From positions 1 through 15,094 of the forward strand of contig CAZSBB010000067.1 in assembly GCA_964605235.1 (NCBI GenBank): a DNA stretch of 15,094 nucleotides, read 5' to 3'. The notes under the pieces are model-generated. The model did not search any database. It had not been told where the DNA came from and saw only the letters and a program-made list of their open reading frames with translations. The position numbers were made by a program, and so were the translations under genes. Of the stretch, positions 7,972 to 14,903 are shown piece after piece. The stretch is from CAZSBB01 sp964605235. Its GTDB lineage: Bacteria; Planctomycetota; Phycisphaerae; Phycisphaerales; Phycisphaeraceae. Within the stretch, counting starts at the first letter, position 1, and each line of letters opens with the position of its first letter.

Positions 7972-8008
7972 GGGATTCGACCTCACCAGATGCAGCGAAG
8001 GAACTGGC

Positions 8009-8806
8009 ATGATCAAGTTATCCCTGTCCGGCCGACTGTTTGAAGCCCGCGGCGGTTACGAGCGCGACCGTGAAGCTTTTCTCGATTTCGCCCGGGCCGC
8101 GGGCTACCAGGGCGTCGAGTTGCGCTATCCGCAGATGCCCATGGAAACGCCGCCAACCCTGGTGCTCCAGGTGCGGCAGCGTTTGCAGCAGCTCGATTTG
8201 ACCTGGGTGTTCGGCACGGTGGAGGGCATCAAGAATCCGGAAATGTTCGACCGCGCCGTCACCACGCTCAAACAGCATGTGGCGGGCGGGGCGCTCTTCA
8301 CCCGTTTCACGATCTTCACGCCCGAGCAGATCGAGATCGCCCAGCGTTTCGCGGATATTGCCGCCGACCTGGGCGCAACGCTGCTGATGCAGTTGCACGA
8401 CGGCACGCTGGTGGACACCGTGCCCCATGCCGCCGCGACCATGGCGAAACTGGATCGCCCCAACATCAAACTGGCGTACGAAGCGAGCCATCTGATGTTC
8501 GCCGGCGACGCCCGTTATGTCGATGGCATCGACCAGTTGTTGCCGCACATCGCCGCGGTGTCCCTGCAGAACTACAAACCCGCACCGGCGGGGGCGGACC
8601 CGGCGACGATCATCAACATCAAAGGCAAGCCCTATGTCCGCGCCTTGCCGGGTGATCCTGAGGGGCTGGATTTCGCGGCGATTTTCACCCGCCTCAAACA
8701 GGTGGGGTTCGCCGGCTACGCCACGCTGATGTGCGACTGCATCCCCGGCATGAAACCCGACGCGCTGGCGCTGCAGTGGCGTGAATATCTGCAGTCACTG
8801 GTGTGA
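8009..8806 (+). CDS. Xylose isomerase-like TIM-barrel protein (sugar phosphate isomerase/epimerase family)
   Basis: A 265-aa cytoplasmic protein of the AP_endonuc_2 / sugar phosphate isomerase-epimerase fold. Successive strands can be read: GYQGVELRYP (33-41), LTWVFGT, GATLLMQLHDG (122-132), NIKLAYEASH (152-161), IAAVSLQNYKP (181-191) and GYATLMCDC (236-244). Length is normal for the family. ATG 8009 is chosen because GAAGGA lies 6 nt upstream; the frame is open to 7970, but that extension does not look like protein. Relatives isomerise or epimerise small sugars, hydroxypyruvate or inososes. The residues where relatives usually hold a divalent metal are altered here (Gln128 or nearby, Glu158, Gln187, no clear glutamate at 241-243), so the substrate and even the activity are open. 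It has its own likely promoter and a hairpin right after the stop. Confidence 0.8.
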   Translation: MIKLSLSGRLFEARGGYERDREAFLDFARAAGYQGVELRYPQMPMETPPTLVLQVRQRLQQLDLTWVFGTVEGIKNPEMFDRAVTTLKQHVAGGALFTRFTIFTPEQIEIAQRFADIAADLGATLLMQLHDGTLVDTVPHAAATMAKLDRPNIKLAYEASHLMFAGDARYVDGIDQLLPHIAAVSLQNYKPAPAGADPATIINIKGKPYVRALPGDPEGLDFAAIFTRLKQVGFAGYATLMCDCIPGMKPDALALQWREYLQSLV

Positions 8807-8809
8807 AGC

Positions 8810-8837
8810 GCCTGCCGCCCACGCCGCCGCGGCAGGC
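8810..8837 (+). terminator. Hairpin directly after the isomerase stop codon
   Basis: GCCTGCCGC (8810-8818) pairs perfectly with GCGGCAGGC (8829-8837) around a 10-nt loop, starting 3 nt after the stop. No T-tract follows, so it is a possible transcript end or mRNA-stabilising stem rather than a classic intrinsic terminator. Confidence 0.42.
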
Positions 8838-8986
8838 AGATGACGCCGTCCGTGCAGTCCGTCAGCACCTGCACTGCCACCGCGCCAGCGATGAAAACTG
8901 CTGGGCGCTGGGCTGGGCGCATCCGTCACGAAAACATGCGATTCCAGGCGCTTCGGTGAGATAAATTGCCGCGCGGGTCAAAGCGC

Positions 8987-9023
8987 AAAAATCAGCGAAA
9001 ACCCCGGAAAAACGCGGAAAAAA
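8987..9023. other. Four helically phased A-tracts (probable intrinsic DNA bend)
   Basis: A-runs occupy 8987-8991, 8998-9001, 9008-9012 and 9018-9023. Their centres (8989, 8999.5, 9010, 9020.5) are exactly 10.5 bp apart, one helical turn, which is the textbook arrangement for static curvature. The block abuts the 3' end of tRNA-Ser. Seen from the tRNA strand these are T-tracts (T6, T5, T4, T5), so they could instead serve as serial transcription stops. The rest of the 8838-8986 spacer shows nothing recognisable. Confidence 0.6.
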
Positions 9024-9024
9024 G

Positions 9025-9112
9025 CGGTGGGGGTGGGATTCGAACCCACGGTGACGACGAGCGCCACGCCGGTTTTCAAGACCGGTCCATTCAACCGCTC
9101 TGGCACCCCACC
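9025..9112 (-). tRNA. tRNA-Ser (anticodon UGA)
   Basis: The minus strand folds as a class II tRNA. The acceptor GGTGGGG (9106-9112) pairs with CCCCACC (9026-9032), with discriminator G at 9025. The anticodon stem CCGGT/ACCGG encloses loop CTTGAAA with anticodon TGA (9076-9078), reading UCA. A long variable arm (GTGGCGCTCGTCGTCACC region) is typical of serine. The T-arm is GTGGG/CCCAC around TTCGAAT. No CCA is encoded; GC and a T6 run follow. Confidence 0.96.
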
Positions 9113-9133
9113 AGTCTGGGTCTGGTGCAAATC

Positions 9134-9139
9134 ATTCTA
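9134..9139 (-). promoter_or_regulatory. Candidate -10 box of tRNA-Ser
   Basis: On the minus strand TAGAAT ends 21 nt before the first tRNA base, implying a leader of about 15 nt. No convincing -35 hexamer lies 16-18 nt further upstream, so this is a position-based call. It falls in the 55-bp spacer after the FAD oxidoreductase stop. Confidence 0.35.
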
Positions 9140-9167
9140 GCGTTTGTCGCGCGCCCGGCGCGGCTGG

Positions 9168-10769
9168 TCAGGCTGGCGCTTCGGTCACCTGCTCGGCGGC
9201 GTCCAGAGCGCTGCGCAGCGGGGCATATGGCACATCGTGCAGCGCGACCTGCTGCCGGATCGCCAACTCGGCGGCGAGCACCGCGGATTCGCCCAGGCCG
9301 ATGAAGACCGGCTCCATGCGGGCGCTGCCATAGGCGATGTGCGAGGCGCTGAAACACACCGGGATCAGCAGGTTGGCGCACTGGCCACGCGGAGGCAGGA
9401 TGGCGCGGTAACTGATGGGATACGCCACCGCCGGCACCTGCACATCGCCATCGTTGAGCACCCACGCCTGGCCGTCGCGCCAGGTGACGAAGCGGGTGCA
9501 GTTGTGCGAGTCCATGTTGTAGCTGCCCATGCCGATGCTGTCCTCGGCGCGGCGGCGTCCGGTGCAGTCGGCTTCGGTGATGACGTAATCGCCCACCAGC
9601 CGGCGCGCTTCACGCACGTACAAAGTGTGCGGCCAGTGCCCGGTCTGGGTGAACTCATCCTTGGGCAAGCCCCAGCGGCGGTAAGCGTTGCGGTACATCT
9701 CCGGCACGCGCGGGTCGTTGGCGATGGTCCAGTAGAAGCCCTTCTGATAGGTCACGTGCGCCTGGAACAGCTTTTCGCGGGTGGCGTAGTCGCCGTTGGC
9801 CCACGCCCAGCCGGCGCCGATGAAATCGCTGGAGACGGCGCCGTGGTTGTTGGTGTCGGTCTTGCAGAATCCGCCGGGGGTGCGGTTGGGGAAGATGTCG
9901 AACTTGCGCGGCACTTTTCCCTCGGCCACCACCTGCTGGTTGAACTCATCCTTTTCAGCGGCGTACCAGCGCACCGCCAGTTCATGGTGCAGCGGGTCGT
10001 AGCCGGCGGGCTTCTCCCAGTCGATCTTGAGCGCGGGGTCATCGGTCATGCACATGCGGAAGCAGTACGCCTGCACGCGCTGGTCGCCTTCGCCGACGCG
10101 CTGGTTCTGGTCGACGTTTTCGATGAACGGCAGCAGGCCGGAGTTGGGATCGCCGGGCTTGATGAACGGATCCACCCGATGGCTGAACTGGTGGTAATGG
10201 CGAATCTGGATGCCATTGAGCGTTTCACCGTAGGTGGCGTTGCTCTCCCGGCCGACGGTGTAGCGCACGCCGGCTTTCGCCATCAGGTCGCCTTCGTAGG
10301 TGGCGTCGATGAACATTTTGGCGCTGACCTGCAAACCGCCGAGCAGGCGAATGGATTCGATGCGGTTGCCGGCGATCTGCACGGCATCGAGGTACTGCGC
10401 CAGCAGCGGTTGCACGCGCGCTTCACTGAGCCACTGTTGGAAAACGTCGGCGGCGACATGGGGCTCGAAATACCATTCCTCTTCCTTGCCGTAGGGCTGG
10501 CCACAGCGCTGGTAGAAGCTGCGCGCCAGGCCGCCGATGACATGCTTTTTGCCGTAGTCGGTCCAGCCCAGGCCGCCGGTGGTCAGGCCGCCGATGAACT
10601 GTCCGGGATGGAGCAGCACCACGCTTAGGCCGCGCTGGGCAGCGGTGTAGGCAGCGGAGATGCCCGCGGAACTGGCGCCATAGACGCACAGGTCCACGCG
10701 CAGGTGGCGGTCATCGGGTTTGATCCAGTCGGGACGGTAGTAGTGCAGTTGGTTCATGGGTGGGTGCAT
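9168..10769 (-). CDS. FAD-dependent oxidoreductase (FAD_oxidored family)
   Basis: A 533-aa predicted cytoplasmic flavoprotein. The N-terminal Rossmann motif VDLCVYGASSAGISAA (25-40) has the glycine pattern and is followed by QFIGGLTTGGLGWTD (57-71), typical of the family. Further family blocks are MFIDATYEGDLMAKAG, EDSIGMGSYNMDSHNCTR and the C-terminal PVFIGLGESAVLAAELA, which closes the FAD site. No signal peptide is visible. Members are frequent in Planctomycetes and Verrucomicrobia; the substrate is usually unknown and none is claimed here. The start is uncertain: ATG 10769 or ATG 10757 (MNQLHYYRPDW), neither with a Shine-Dalgarno site. TAACAT at 10796-10801 could be its -10 box. It is divergent from the DUF6159 gene and is followed by tRNA-Ser on the same strand. 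Confidence 0.86.
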   Translation of the reverse strand: MHPPMNQLHYYRPDWIKPDDRHLRVDLCVYGASSAGISAAYTAAQRGLSVVLLHPGQFIGGLTTGGLGWTDYGKKHVIGGLARSFYQRCGQPYGKEEEWYFEPHVAADVFQQWLSEARVQPLLAQYLDAVQIAGNRIESIRLLGGLQVSAKMFIDATYEGDLMAKAGVRYTVGRESNATYGETLNGIQIRHYHQFSHRVDPFIKPGDPNSGLLPFIENVDQNQRVGEGDQRVQAYCFRMCMTDDPALKIDWEKPAGYDPLHHELAVRWYAAEKDEFNQQVVAEGKVPRKFDIFPNRTPGGFCKTDTNNHGAVSSDFIGAGWAWANGDYATREKLFQAHVTYQKGFYWTIANDPRVPEMYRNAYRRWGLPKDEFTQTGHWPHTLYVREARRLVGDYVITEADCTGRRRAEDSIGMGSYNMDSHNCTRFVTWRDGQAWVLNDGDVQVPAVAYPISYRAILPPRGQCANLLIPVCFSASHIAYGSARMEPVFIGLGESAVLAAELAIRQQVALHDVPYAPLRSALDAAEQVTEAPA

Positions 10770-10795
10770 CGGGCGGGAAGGAATGGAAGGACCGA

Positions 10796-10801
10796 ATGTT
10801 A
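10796..10801 (-). promoter_or_regulatory. Weak candidate -10 box of the FAD oxidoreductase gene
   Basis: TAACAT on the minus strand matches TATAAT at 4 of 6 positions and lies about 27 nt before ATG 10769. No good -35 accompanies it. Confidence 0.22.
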
Positions 10802-10840
10802 GCAGGCGATCAGGTTTATCGCATCATCCCCGGCAAAACC

Positions 10841-10869
10841 TTGACACCGGCAGTCCGGTGGGCGACGAT
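10841..10869 (+). promoter_or_regulatory. Candidate promoter with inverted repeat in its spacer
   Basis: A perfect TTGACA (10841-10846) stands 17 nt before GACGAT (10864-10869), a weak -10. The spacer holds the perfect inverted repeat CACCGG cagt CCGGTG (10845-10860), which overlaps the last two bases of the -35. A protein bound there would block polymerase, so it may be an operator for the DUF6159-RAYT unit. The leader would be about 55 nt with GAGGGA (10921-10926) 6 nt before ATG 10933. Confidence 0.45.
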
Positions 10870-10932
10870 TCAACTGCTCTGGACCCCGTGTTTGCCCCAG
10901 GGCGCGGTTAACCAATTGTCGAGGGATCAACC

Positions 10933-12564
10933 ATGCCAGCGGAACCGGCAAAGGTCTTGTGCCAGGCTTGTCAGCGCGCTTATCGCTGGACCGAGCAGTA
11001 CGCGGGTAAAAAGGTCAAATGCAAGTGCGGCGAAGTGATGCGCTTTCCGGACCAGCCGCCGGTCGCCGCCGAAGCCGACATCTACGAGCTCAATCTTGAT
11101 TCTGAGCCGGTGGCCCGCCAGGCGGCGCAGCCCGCGCCCGGACAGCTGCGCGCGTCCACGCCGGCGCCCGCTCCGTCATCAGGTAAGTCTTCCGCGGCGG
11201 TGCCGTTGGCTGGTGATGAGGGCGAACACTTTGGCGGTTTGGATGCCCTGGCAGCGCCCGATGACGGCGCGCCGATCCTGCCCGACCTGGCCGCCGCCGC
11301 CACCGCGCCGGTGTGTCCGGGCTGTGGCAAGGCGGTCAAGGCGGAAGCGGTGATCTGCGTGGGCTGTGGCTACAACCTGCGGGATGGCAAGCAGCTCAAG
11401 ACGGAGTTGGGCGTCGCGGCGGTCAAGGGCCAGGGCGGCAAGCCGCGGGGCGGGGCGCGCTTCGCGTCGGAGCCGGTGTATGAAGGTTTCTTCGGTCGGC
11501 TCAGTCGAAGCTGGGAATACTCCAAGATCGCCTACGGCATCATCTGGGATTTCAAACGCCTGCTGTTTTTTCCGATCATGTCCGGCACCGCCTGCTTCCT
11601 GGTGCTGTTGTCATTTGCCCTGCCGCTGTTCCTGACCGATCTGCACAATGTGGTGTTCACTTCTTCCAGCAGCACCACGCCGCATGTAGCAGCCCATGCA
11701 CCGGCAGCCCCGGCGCCGGCGCTGGATGCGGGTGATGCCCCGGCAGATGCGGTGGCGACCCCGGAAGTTGCCACCTCGGATGCTGCCCCTCCGGACCTCG
11801 CCGCCGCACCTGCCGCCCAGGCCGGGGCGACCGAGGAAGACGCCGGCGGGTTTGAGGAGTCATTTGACGATGCTGCCGCCGACGAGGGTGAGTATGGCTT
11901 GTCGCCGGTGGGCATGGTGTTCACTTTCGCGTTTTACTTCGCCAACTATTTTGTGATCGCCTTCTTCAACACGGGGTTGATCGCGTGCGCCATGAAGGTG
12001 GCGTCGGGGGACAAGCCGACCATCGGGTATGGGATGAGCATCGCGTTCAAGCGGCTGCCGCAGATTGCCGCGTGGGCGTGCCTGTCGGCGGTGATCGGCC
12101 TGTTGCTGAAGCTGATCGAAAGCTCCAGCGAGAAGGTGGGCAAGTTCATCGCCATGGTGATGGGCGCCGCGTGGACGATTCTGACCTACTTTGTCGTGCC
12201 GGTGCTCGCGGTGGAAGGCATCGGGCCTTTCCAGGCGATCAAGAAGTCGGCGGTGGTGCTCAAGGAAGTGTGGGGCGAGGGTGTGCTGGGCAACTTCTCG
12301 CTGGGGTTGCTGGGCTTCCTGATTGCACTGCCGGTGTATCTGCTGATCGGCGTGATGTTCTTTTTCGCCTTGACCTCGGGCAACACCGCGCTGCTGGTGG
12401 TGGCGGTGATCGCTTCGGTGATGCTGCTGGTGGTGCTGGCGGCGGCGAGCAGTGCCGCGGACATGGTGTTCAAGGCGCTGCTGTACAACTACGCGACCGG
12501 ACGCGACATGCCCGGGGATGTCGACCAGGCGGTGCTGGCGGGGGCGTTTGGGAGCAAGGGGTGA
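10933..12564 (+). CDS. Zinc-ribbon DUF6159 family multi-pass membrane protein
   Basis: A 543-aa protein. Two zinc-ribbon-like motifs stand at the N-terminus: CQACQRAYRW with CKCG (Cys10, 13, 30, 32), and CPGCGKAVKAEAVICVGCG (Cys128, 131, 142, 145). Ala/Pro-rich linkers separate them. From about 186 a DUF6159-type domain begins, FFGRLSRSWEYSKIAYGIIW, followed by a first membrane segment near 212-235. A 90-residue Ala/Pro/Asp/Glu-rich insert (about 240-325) precedes five more predicted membrane segments (about 327-349, 375-395, 405-430, 455-482, 485-510). If the ribbons are cytoplasmic, the insert is outside. The family has no known function. The start is fixed by GAGGGA 6 nt upstream. The next gene begins 3 nt after the stop, so an operon is likely. 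Confidence 0.82.
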   Translation: MPAEPAKVLCQACQRAYRWTEQYAGKKVKCKCGEVMRFPDQPPVAAEADIYELNLDSEPVARQAAQPAPGQLRASTPAPAPSSGKSSAAVPLAGDEGEHFGGLDALAAPDDGAPILPDLAAAATAPVCPGCGKAVKAEAVICVGCGYNLRDGKQLKTELGVAAVKGQGGKPRGGARFASEPVYEGFFGRLSRSWEYSKIAYGIIWDFKRLLFFPIMSGTACFLVLLSFALPLFLTDLHNVVFTSSSSTTPHVAAHAPAAPAPALDAGDAPADAVATPEVATSDAAPPDLAAAPAAQAGATEEDAGGFEESFDDAAADEGEYGLSPVGMVFTFAFYFANYFVIAFFNTGLIACAMKVASGDKPTIGYGMSIAFKRLPQIAAWACLSAVIGLLLKLIESSSEKVGKFIAMVMGAAWTILTYFVVPVLAVEGIGPFQAIKKSAVVLKEVWGEGVLGNFSLGLLGFLIALPVYLLIGVMFFFALTSGNTALLVVAVIASVMLLVVLAAASSAADMVFKALLYNYATGRDMPGDVDQAVLAGAFGSKG

Positions 12565-12567
12565 GGC

Positions 12568-13209
12568 ATGGATGCGGAGGCGCAAGCGTTGCCCCGGCGG
12601 CGCAGCGTGATTGCGGCGCATCTGATTCATACGCTGTATGGGCATTGGGCCGCCAATGACCCGCGCGGGTCTGGTTCGAGCGTGCTGCATGATGAAAAGT
12701 TCGCGCCGCTGGGGGAGATTCATCACGGACGCAAGCCCGAAGCGCAGCAGCCCACGGGGGCGCACCTGCGGGCGTTTCATCGACAGCATGAAGAACTGCT
12801 CAATTTCCCGCTGATCTGGATGCATGACGCCATGCGCCAGGAGGCGGCGCAGGCGGTGGAATCCACGATTCAGGAGCGCGGATACACCTGTTACGCCTGT
12901 GCAGTATGTCGCAACCATCTGCATCTGGTGATCCGCACCCACCGCGACCGGGCGCAGGCGATGTGGGAGCATTTCGCGCAAAGCATCCGGGAACGCTTGC
13001 GCCTCCGCTTCCCACAGCAGATCAACCCGCAACACCCGGTGATCTCCGCGCGACCCTACAACGTGCTGCTGTACACCCCGCACGAGGTGCGCACCCGCAT
13101 CAGCTACATCAGCGCCAACCCCCCGCGCGAACAGCTCCCCCCGCAGCCATGGCGCTACATTACCCCCTACAACAACTGGCCCTTCCACCGCCAGACGCCA
13201 ACCCCGTAG
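12568..13209 (+). CDS. Second RAYT-like tyrosine transposase, without visible REPs
   Basis: A 213-aa HUH/Y1-transposase-like protein related to the one at 103-669. Shared blocks are HLIHTLYGHWAANDPRGSGSS (against HLILSCYGFWLPNDPRGSWSS in the other), the HUH motif RNHLHLVI (His117, His119), and LYTPHEVRTRISYISANP with the likely nucleophile Tyr180, then WRYITPY. All catalytic residues appear present. The ribosome site AAGGGG (12556-12561) is built from the last codons of the DUF6159 gene, and ATG lies 3 nt after that gene's TGA, which suggests translational coupling. Unlike the first RAYT, no palindromic element is seen on either side. It could be a domesticated protein, or an insertion that happened to land here. 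The 90 bp after it contain nothing recognisable except a possible promoter for the next gene. Confidence 0.82.
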   Translation: MDAEAQALPRRRSVIAAHLIHTLYGHWAANDPRGSGSSVLHDEKFAPLGEIHHGRKPEAQQPTGAHLRAFHRQHEELLNFPLIWMHDAMRQEAAQAVESTIQERGYTCYACAVCRNHLHLVIRTHRDRAQAMWEHFAQSIRERLRLRFPQQINPQHPVISARPYNVLLYTPHEVRTRISYISANPPREQLPPQPWRYITPYNNWPFHRQTPTP

Positions 13210-13285
13210 CTTCACCCGCTTTGCGCCTCTGCATCCCCAACTGTGCATCCTAACCCCGCGCCAACCACGCGCCGTGATCGCCCGT

Positions 13286-13291
13286 TACAAT
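13286..13291 (+). promoter_or_regulatory. Candidate -10 box of the dioxygenase gene (possibly leaderless)
   Basis: TACAAT matches TATAAT at 5 of 6 positions and ends 8 nt before ATG 13300, so transcription would begin at or next to the start codon. No -35 hexamer is seen and no ribosome site precedes the ATG, which fits a leaderless transcript. Confidence 0.35.
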
Positions 13292-13299
13292 CCCGCCCC

Positions 13300-14187
13300 A
13301 TGCTGCTACACGATGCTCAACTGGACGACTTGCGTTCGCACGGATTTCTGCTGGTGCGCAATTTTCTCGCCCCGGGTGAACTCGCCCGCGCTCAGGAGAA
13401 CCTGCGGCTGTATTTCCCCACTGCCGAGGAATTGCAGCAGACGCCCGAGCGTTATCCGCACATTCAGCAGGACCCCGAGCATCTGCAGGTGGAGTTTCCG
13501 TTCGCCGACTCGGCGCTCAATCAACTGACGGTGCATCCCCAGTTGCTCGAACTCACCGAGCGCCTGCTGGGGGAGCCGGGGGTCATGCTGTCGCGTTCGG
13601 TGGTGTGGGCGAAGTATGCGGGGCTGGGGGACTTCGAGCAGGTGATGCACAGCGATTTCGAGGGCAACACGCTGGTGGTGCCGCGGGATGACGGGGTGTT
13701 TCTGCAACTGCTGTACATCGTGTATTTGAGCGATGTCACCGAAGAGCTGGGGCCGACGTGCGTGGTGGATCGGCAGTACACGCGCGAGCAGTCGATCTGG
13801 CCGCCGTTCCGCAGCCGGGAGGAATATGCGCGGATGTATGACGTGGAGCAGCCGGTGCTGGCGCGGGCGGGCGATCTGCTGATTTACACGATGTCCACCT
13901 TCCACCGCGGCAGTGCGCTCACCGCCAGCCATGGGGCGCGGTTCACGCATCACATCGAGTATCGCAGCACGAAGAATCTTTACAGCGGGTATCAGAACTT
14001 CGCCAGCTATGGCGAGCAACCCGCGCTGCATCAACTGCTCGAACAGTCGACGCCCCGGCAGCGGCAGGCGCTGGGATTTCCGGCGCCGGGGCATGCGTAC
14101 TGGACGCCGCAGACGATCGCCCAGGTGCAGGAGCGTTATCCGGGGATGGACCTGTCGCCGTACCGCGCGATGATGCAGTCGGTTTGA
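13300..14187 (+). CDS. Phytanoyl-CoA dioxygenase (PhyH) family protein
   Basis: A 295-aa predicted Fe(II)/2-oxoglutarate-dependent oxygenase. The N-terminus LRSHGFLLVRNFLAPGEL (11-28) is the usual PhyH opening. The iron ligands are readable as His117 and Asp119 in VMHSDFEGN and His202 in STFHRGSAL, with Arg214 in HGARFTHHIEYR as the probable 2-oxoglutarate anchor. Length fits the family, and the facial triad is complete, so it is probably active. Relatives hydroxylate a wide range of small molecules, and the substrate cannot be told here. ATG 13300 is chosen because family similarity begins a few residues later; the frame is open to GTG 13243, but that extension is Pro/Arg-rich and lacks a ribosome site. 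It is convergent with the DUF2726 gene, with a 49-bp gap lacking a clear terminator. Confidence 0.85.
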   Translation: MLLHDAQLDDLRSHGFLLVRNFLAPGELARAQENLRLYFPTAEELQQTPERYPHIQQDPEHLQVEFPFADSALNQLTVHPQLLELTERLLGEPGVMLSRSVVWAKYAGLGDFEQVMHSDFEGNTLVVPRDDGVFLQLLYIVYLSDVTEELGPTCVVDRQYTREQSIWPPFRSREEYARMYDVEQPVLARAGDLLIYTMSTFHRGSALTASHGARFTHHIEYRSTKNLYSGYQNFASYGEQPALHQLLEQSTPRQRQALGFPAPGHAYWTPQTIAQVQERYPGMDLSPYRAMMQSV

Positions 14188-14236
14188 AGTTGAGGCCGGG
14201 AGGGACTGCTGGCGGGCGCAGGTTGGCCGGCTGCCG

Positions 14237-14752
14237 CTATTCGCCGCGCCGCGCCCGGGCGCTGGCGAGGGCTTCGCGGACCAGTTCATTGAGTTCGCCG
14301 GGGCTGAAGTCTTTTTTGTTGGGCAGTTGCAGGTAGGGCAGTCCCGCCGCCGAGGCGATTTCTTCGATCAGTTCGTTGTCGTGTTCATTGCGGTTCTGGC
14401 CGGTTTGGAGCGCGAGCAGGGGGGCGAACTGGGTGGAGCAGATGACGAAGTCCAGTCCGCGGGCTTTGACCAGATTCAAGAGGAACTCGGAGCGGTCGAT
14501 GTTTTTCGGCAGGGCGACCAGATCGCTCAGGCGGACTTTGGGCAGGACCAGTTTGTCGTCGCCAACTTCGCGTTTGAGCAGCAGGTAAATGTTTTTTTCC
14601 ACGTCGGTGAGCATCGCCTCGGCACGGCGGAAGGGGTAGCTGCCGTCGACCGGGCGTTGGGGCCGCCGGCCGATGTTGATTTCCCGCTTCCACAGCACGC
14701 TGGCGACGAAGATGCCCAGCACAAACGACACCGACATCAGAAACGTCATCAT
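14237..14752 (-). CDS. Membrane-anchored DUF2726 protein
   Basis: A 171-aa protein with one N-terminal membrane segment (about residues 3-21, TFLMSVSFVLGIFVASVLW) followed by a basic stretch, so the rest is probably cytoplasmic. Residues about 42-160 resemble DUF2726: AMLTDVEKNIYLLLKREVG, KVRLSDLV, RGLDFVICSTQFAPLLALQ (99-116) and IEEIASAAGLPYLQLPNK. DUF2726 has been suggested to have a nuclease-like fold. Where relatives commonly show an acidic motif after the pLLAI-type strand, this protein has LQTG, so catalysis is doubtful. ATG 14752 has GAGAGG (14760-14765 on the minus strand) 7 nt upstream; a second ATG follows at once. A candidate promoter lies at 14803-14831. Confidence 0.72.
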   Translation of the reverse strand: MMTFLMSVSFVLGIFVASVLWKREINIGRRPQRPVDGSYPFRRAEAMLTDVEKNIYLLLKREVGDDKLVLPKVRLSDLVALPKNIDRSEFLLNLVKARGLDFVICSTQFAPLLALQTGQNRNEHDNELIEEIASAAGLPYLQLPNKKDFSPGELNELVREALASARARRGE

Positions 14753-14802
14753 CGGGCAACCTCTCTCTCTTGTTCCCGACTGGTCCAGGCAGGAAACGGC
14801 CC

Positions 14803-14831
14803 AGCCTAACCTTTGGGGCAGCGGGATTCAA
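14803..14831 (-). promoter_or_regulatory. Candidate promoter of the DUF2726 gene
   Basis: On the minus strand TTGAAT (14826-14831) and TAGGCT (14803-14808) are spaced by 17 nt. A start near 14796 gives a leader of about 44 nt that contains the GAGAGG ribosome site. Confidence 0.38.
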
Positions 14832-14903
14832 TGGCTGGCAATGGAATTGGGCGGTGAGGGGCAAGTCCTGGATAGCCCATGGTTATGGTTGCTGAGGGGG
14901 AAC

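Noticed and set aside
6733..8016. 427-aa minus-strand frame
   Set aside because: Covers the DUF1566 gene on the opposite strand; composition is that of a GC shadow with no family motif.
9026..9112. Duplicated tRNA 3' end as an integration scar
   Set aside because: No second copy of the tRNA-Ser 3' segment and no integrase gene are visible in the window.
8966..9304. Plus-strand frame containing GGGGIRTHGDDERHAGFQ
   Set aside because: This is the well-known false protein produced by translating the antisense of a tRNA-Ser gene; the tRNA at 9025-9112 explains it.
9144..10628. 494-aa plus-strand frame
   Set aside because: Antisense to the FAD oxidoreductase, whose Rossmann and C-terminal FAD motifs are clear.
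11860..13248. 462-aa minus-strand frame spanning two genes
   Set aside because: His/Arg/Gln-rich with no motif, and antisense to the DUF6159 and second RAYT genes, both of which have recognisable families.
12568..13260. REP-like palindromes beside the second RAYT
   Set aside because: Searched both flanks by eye for tagged palindromes or the GGCGAGC arms; none found.
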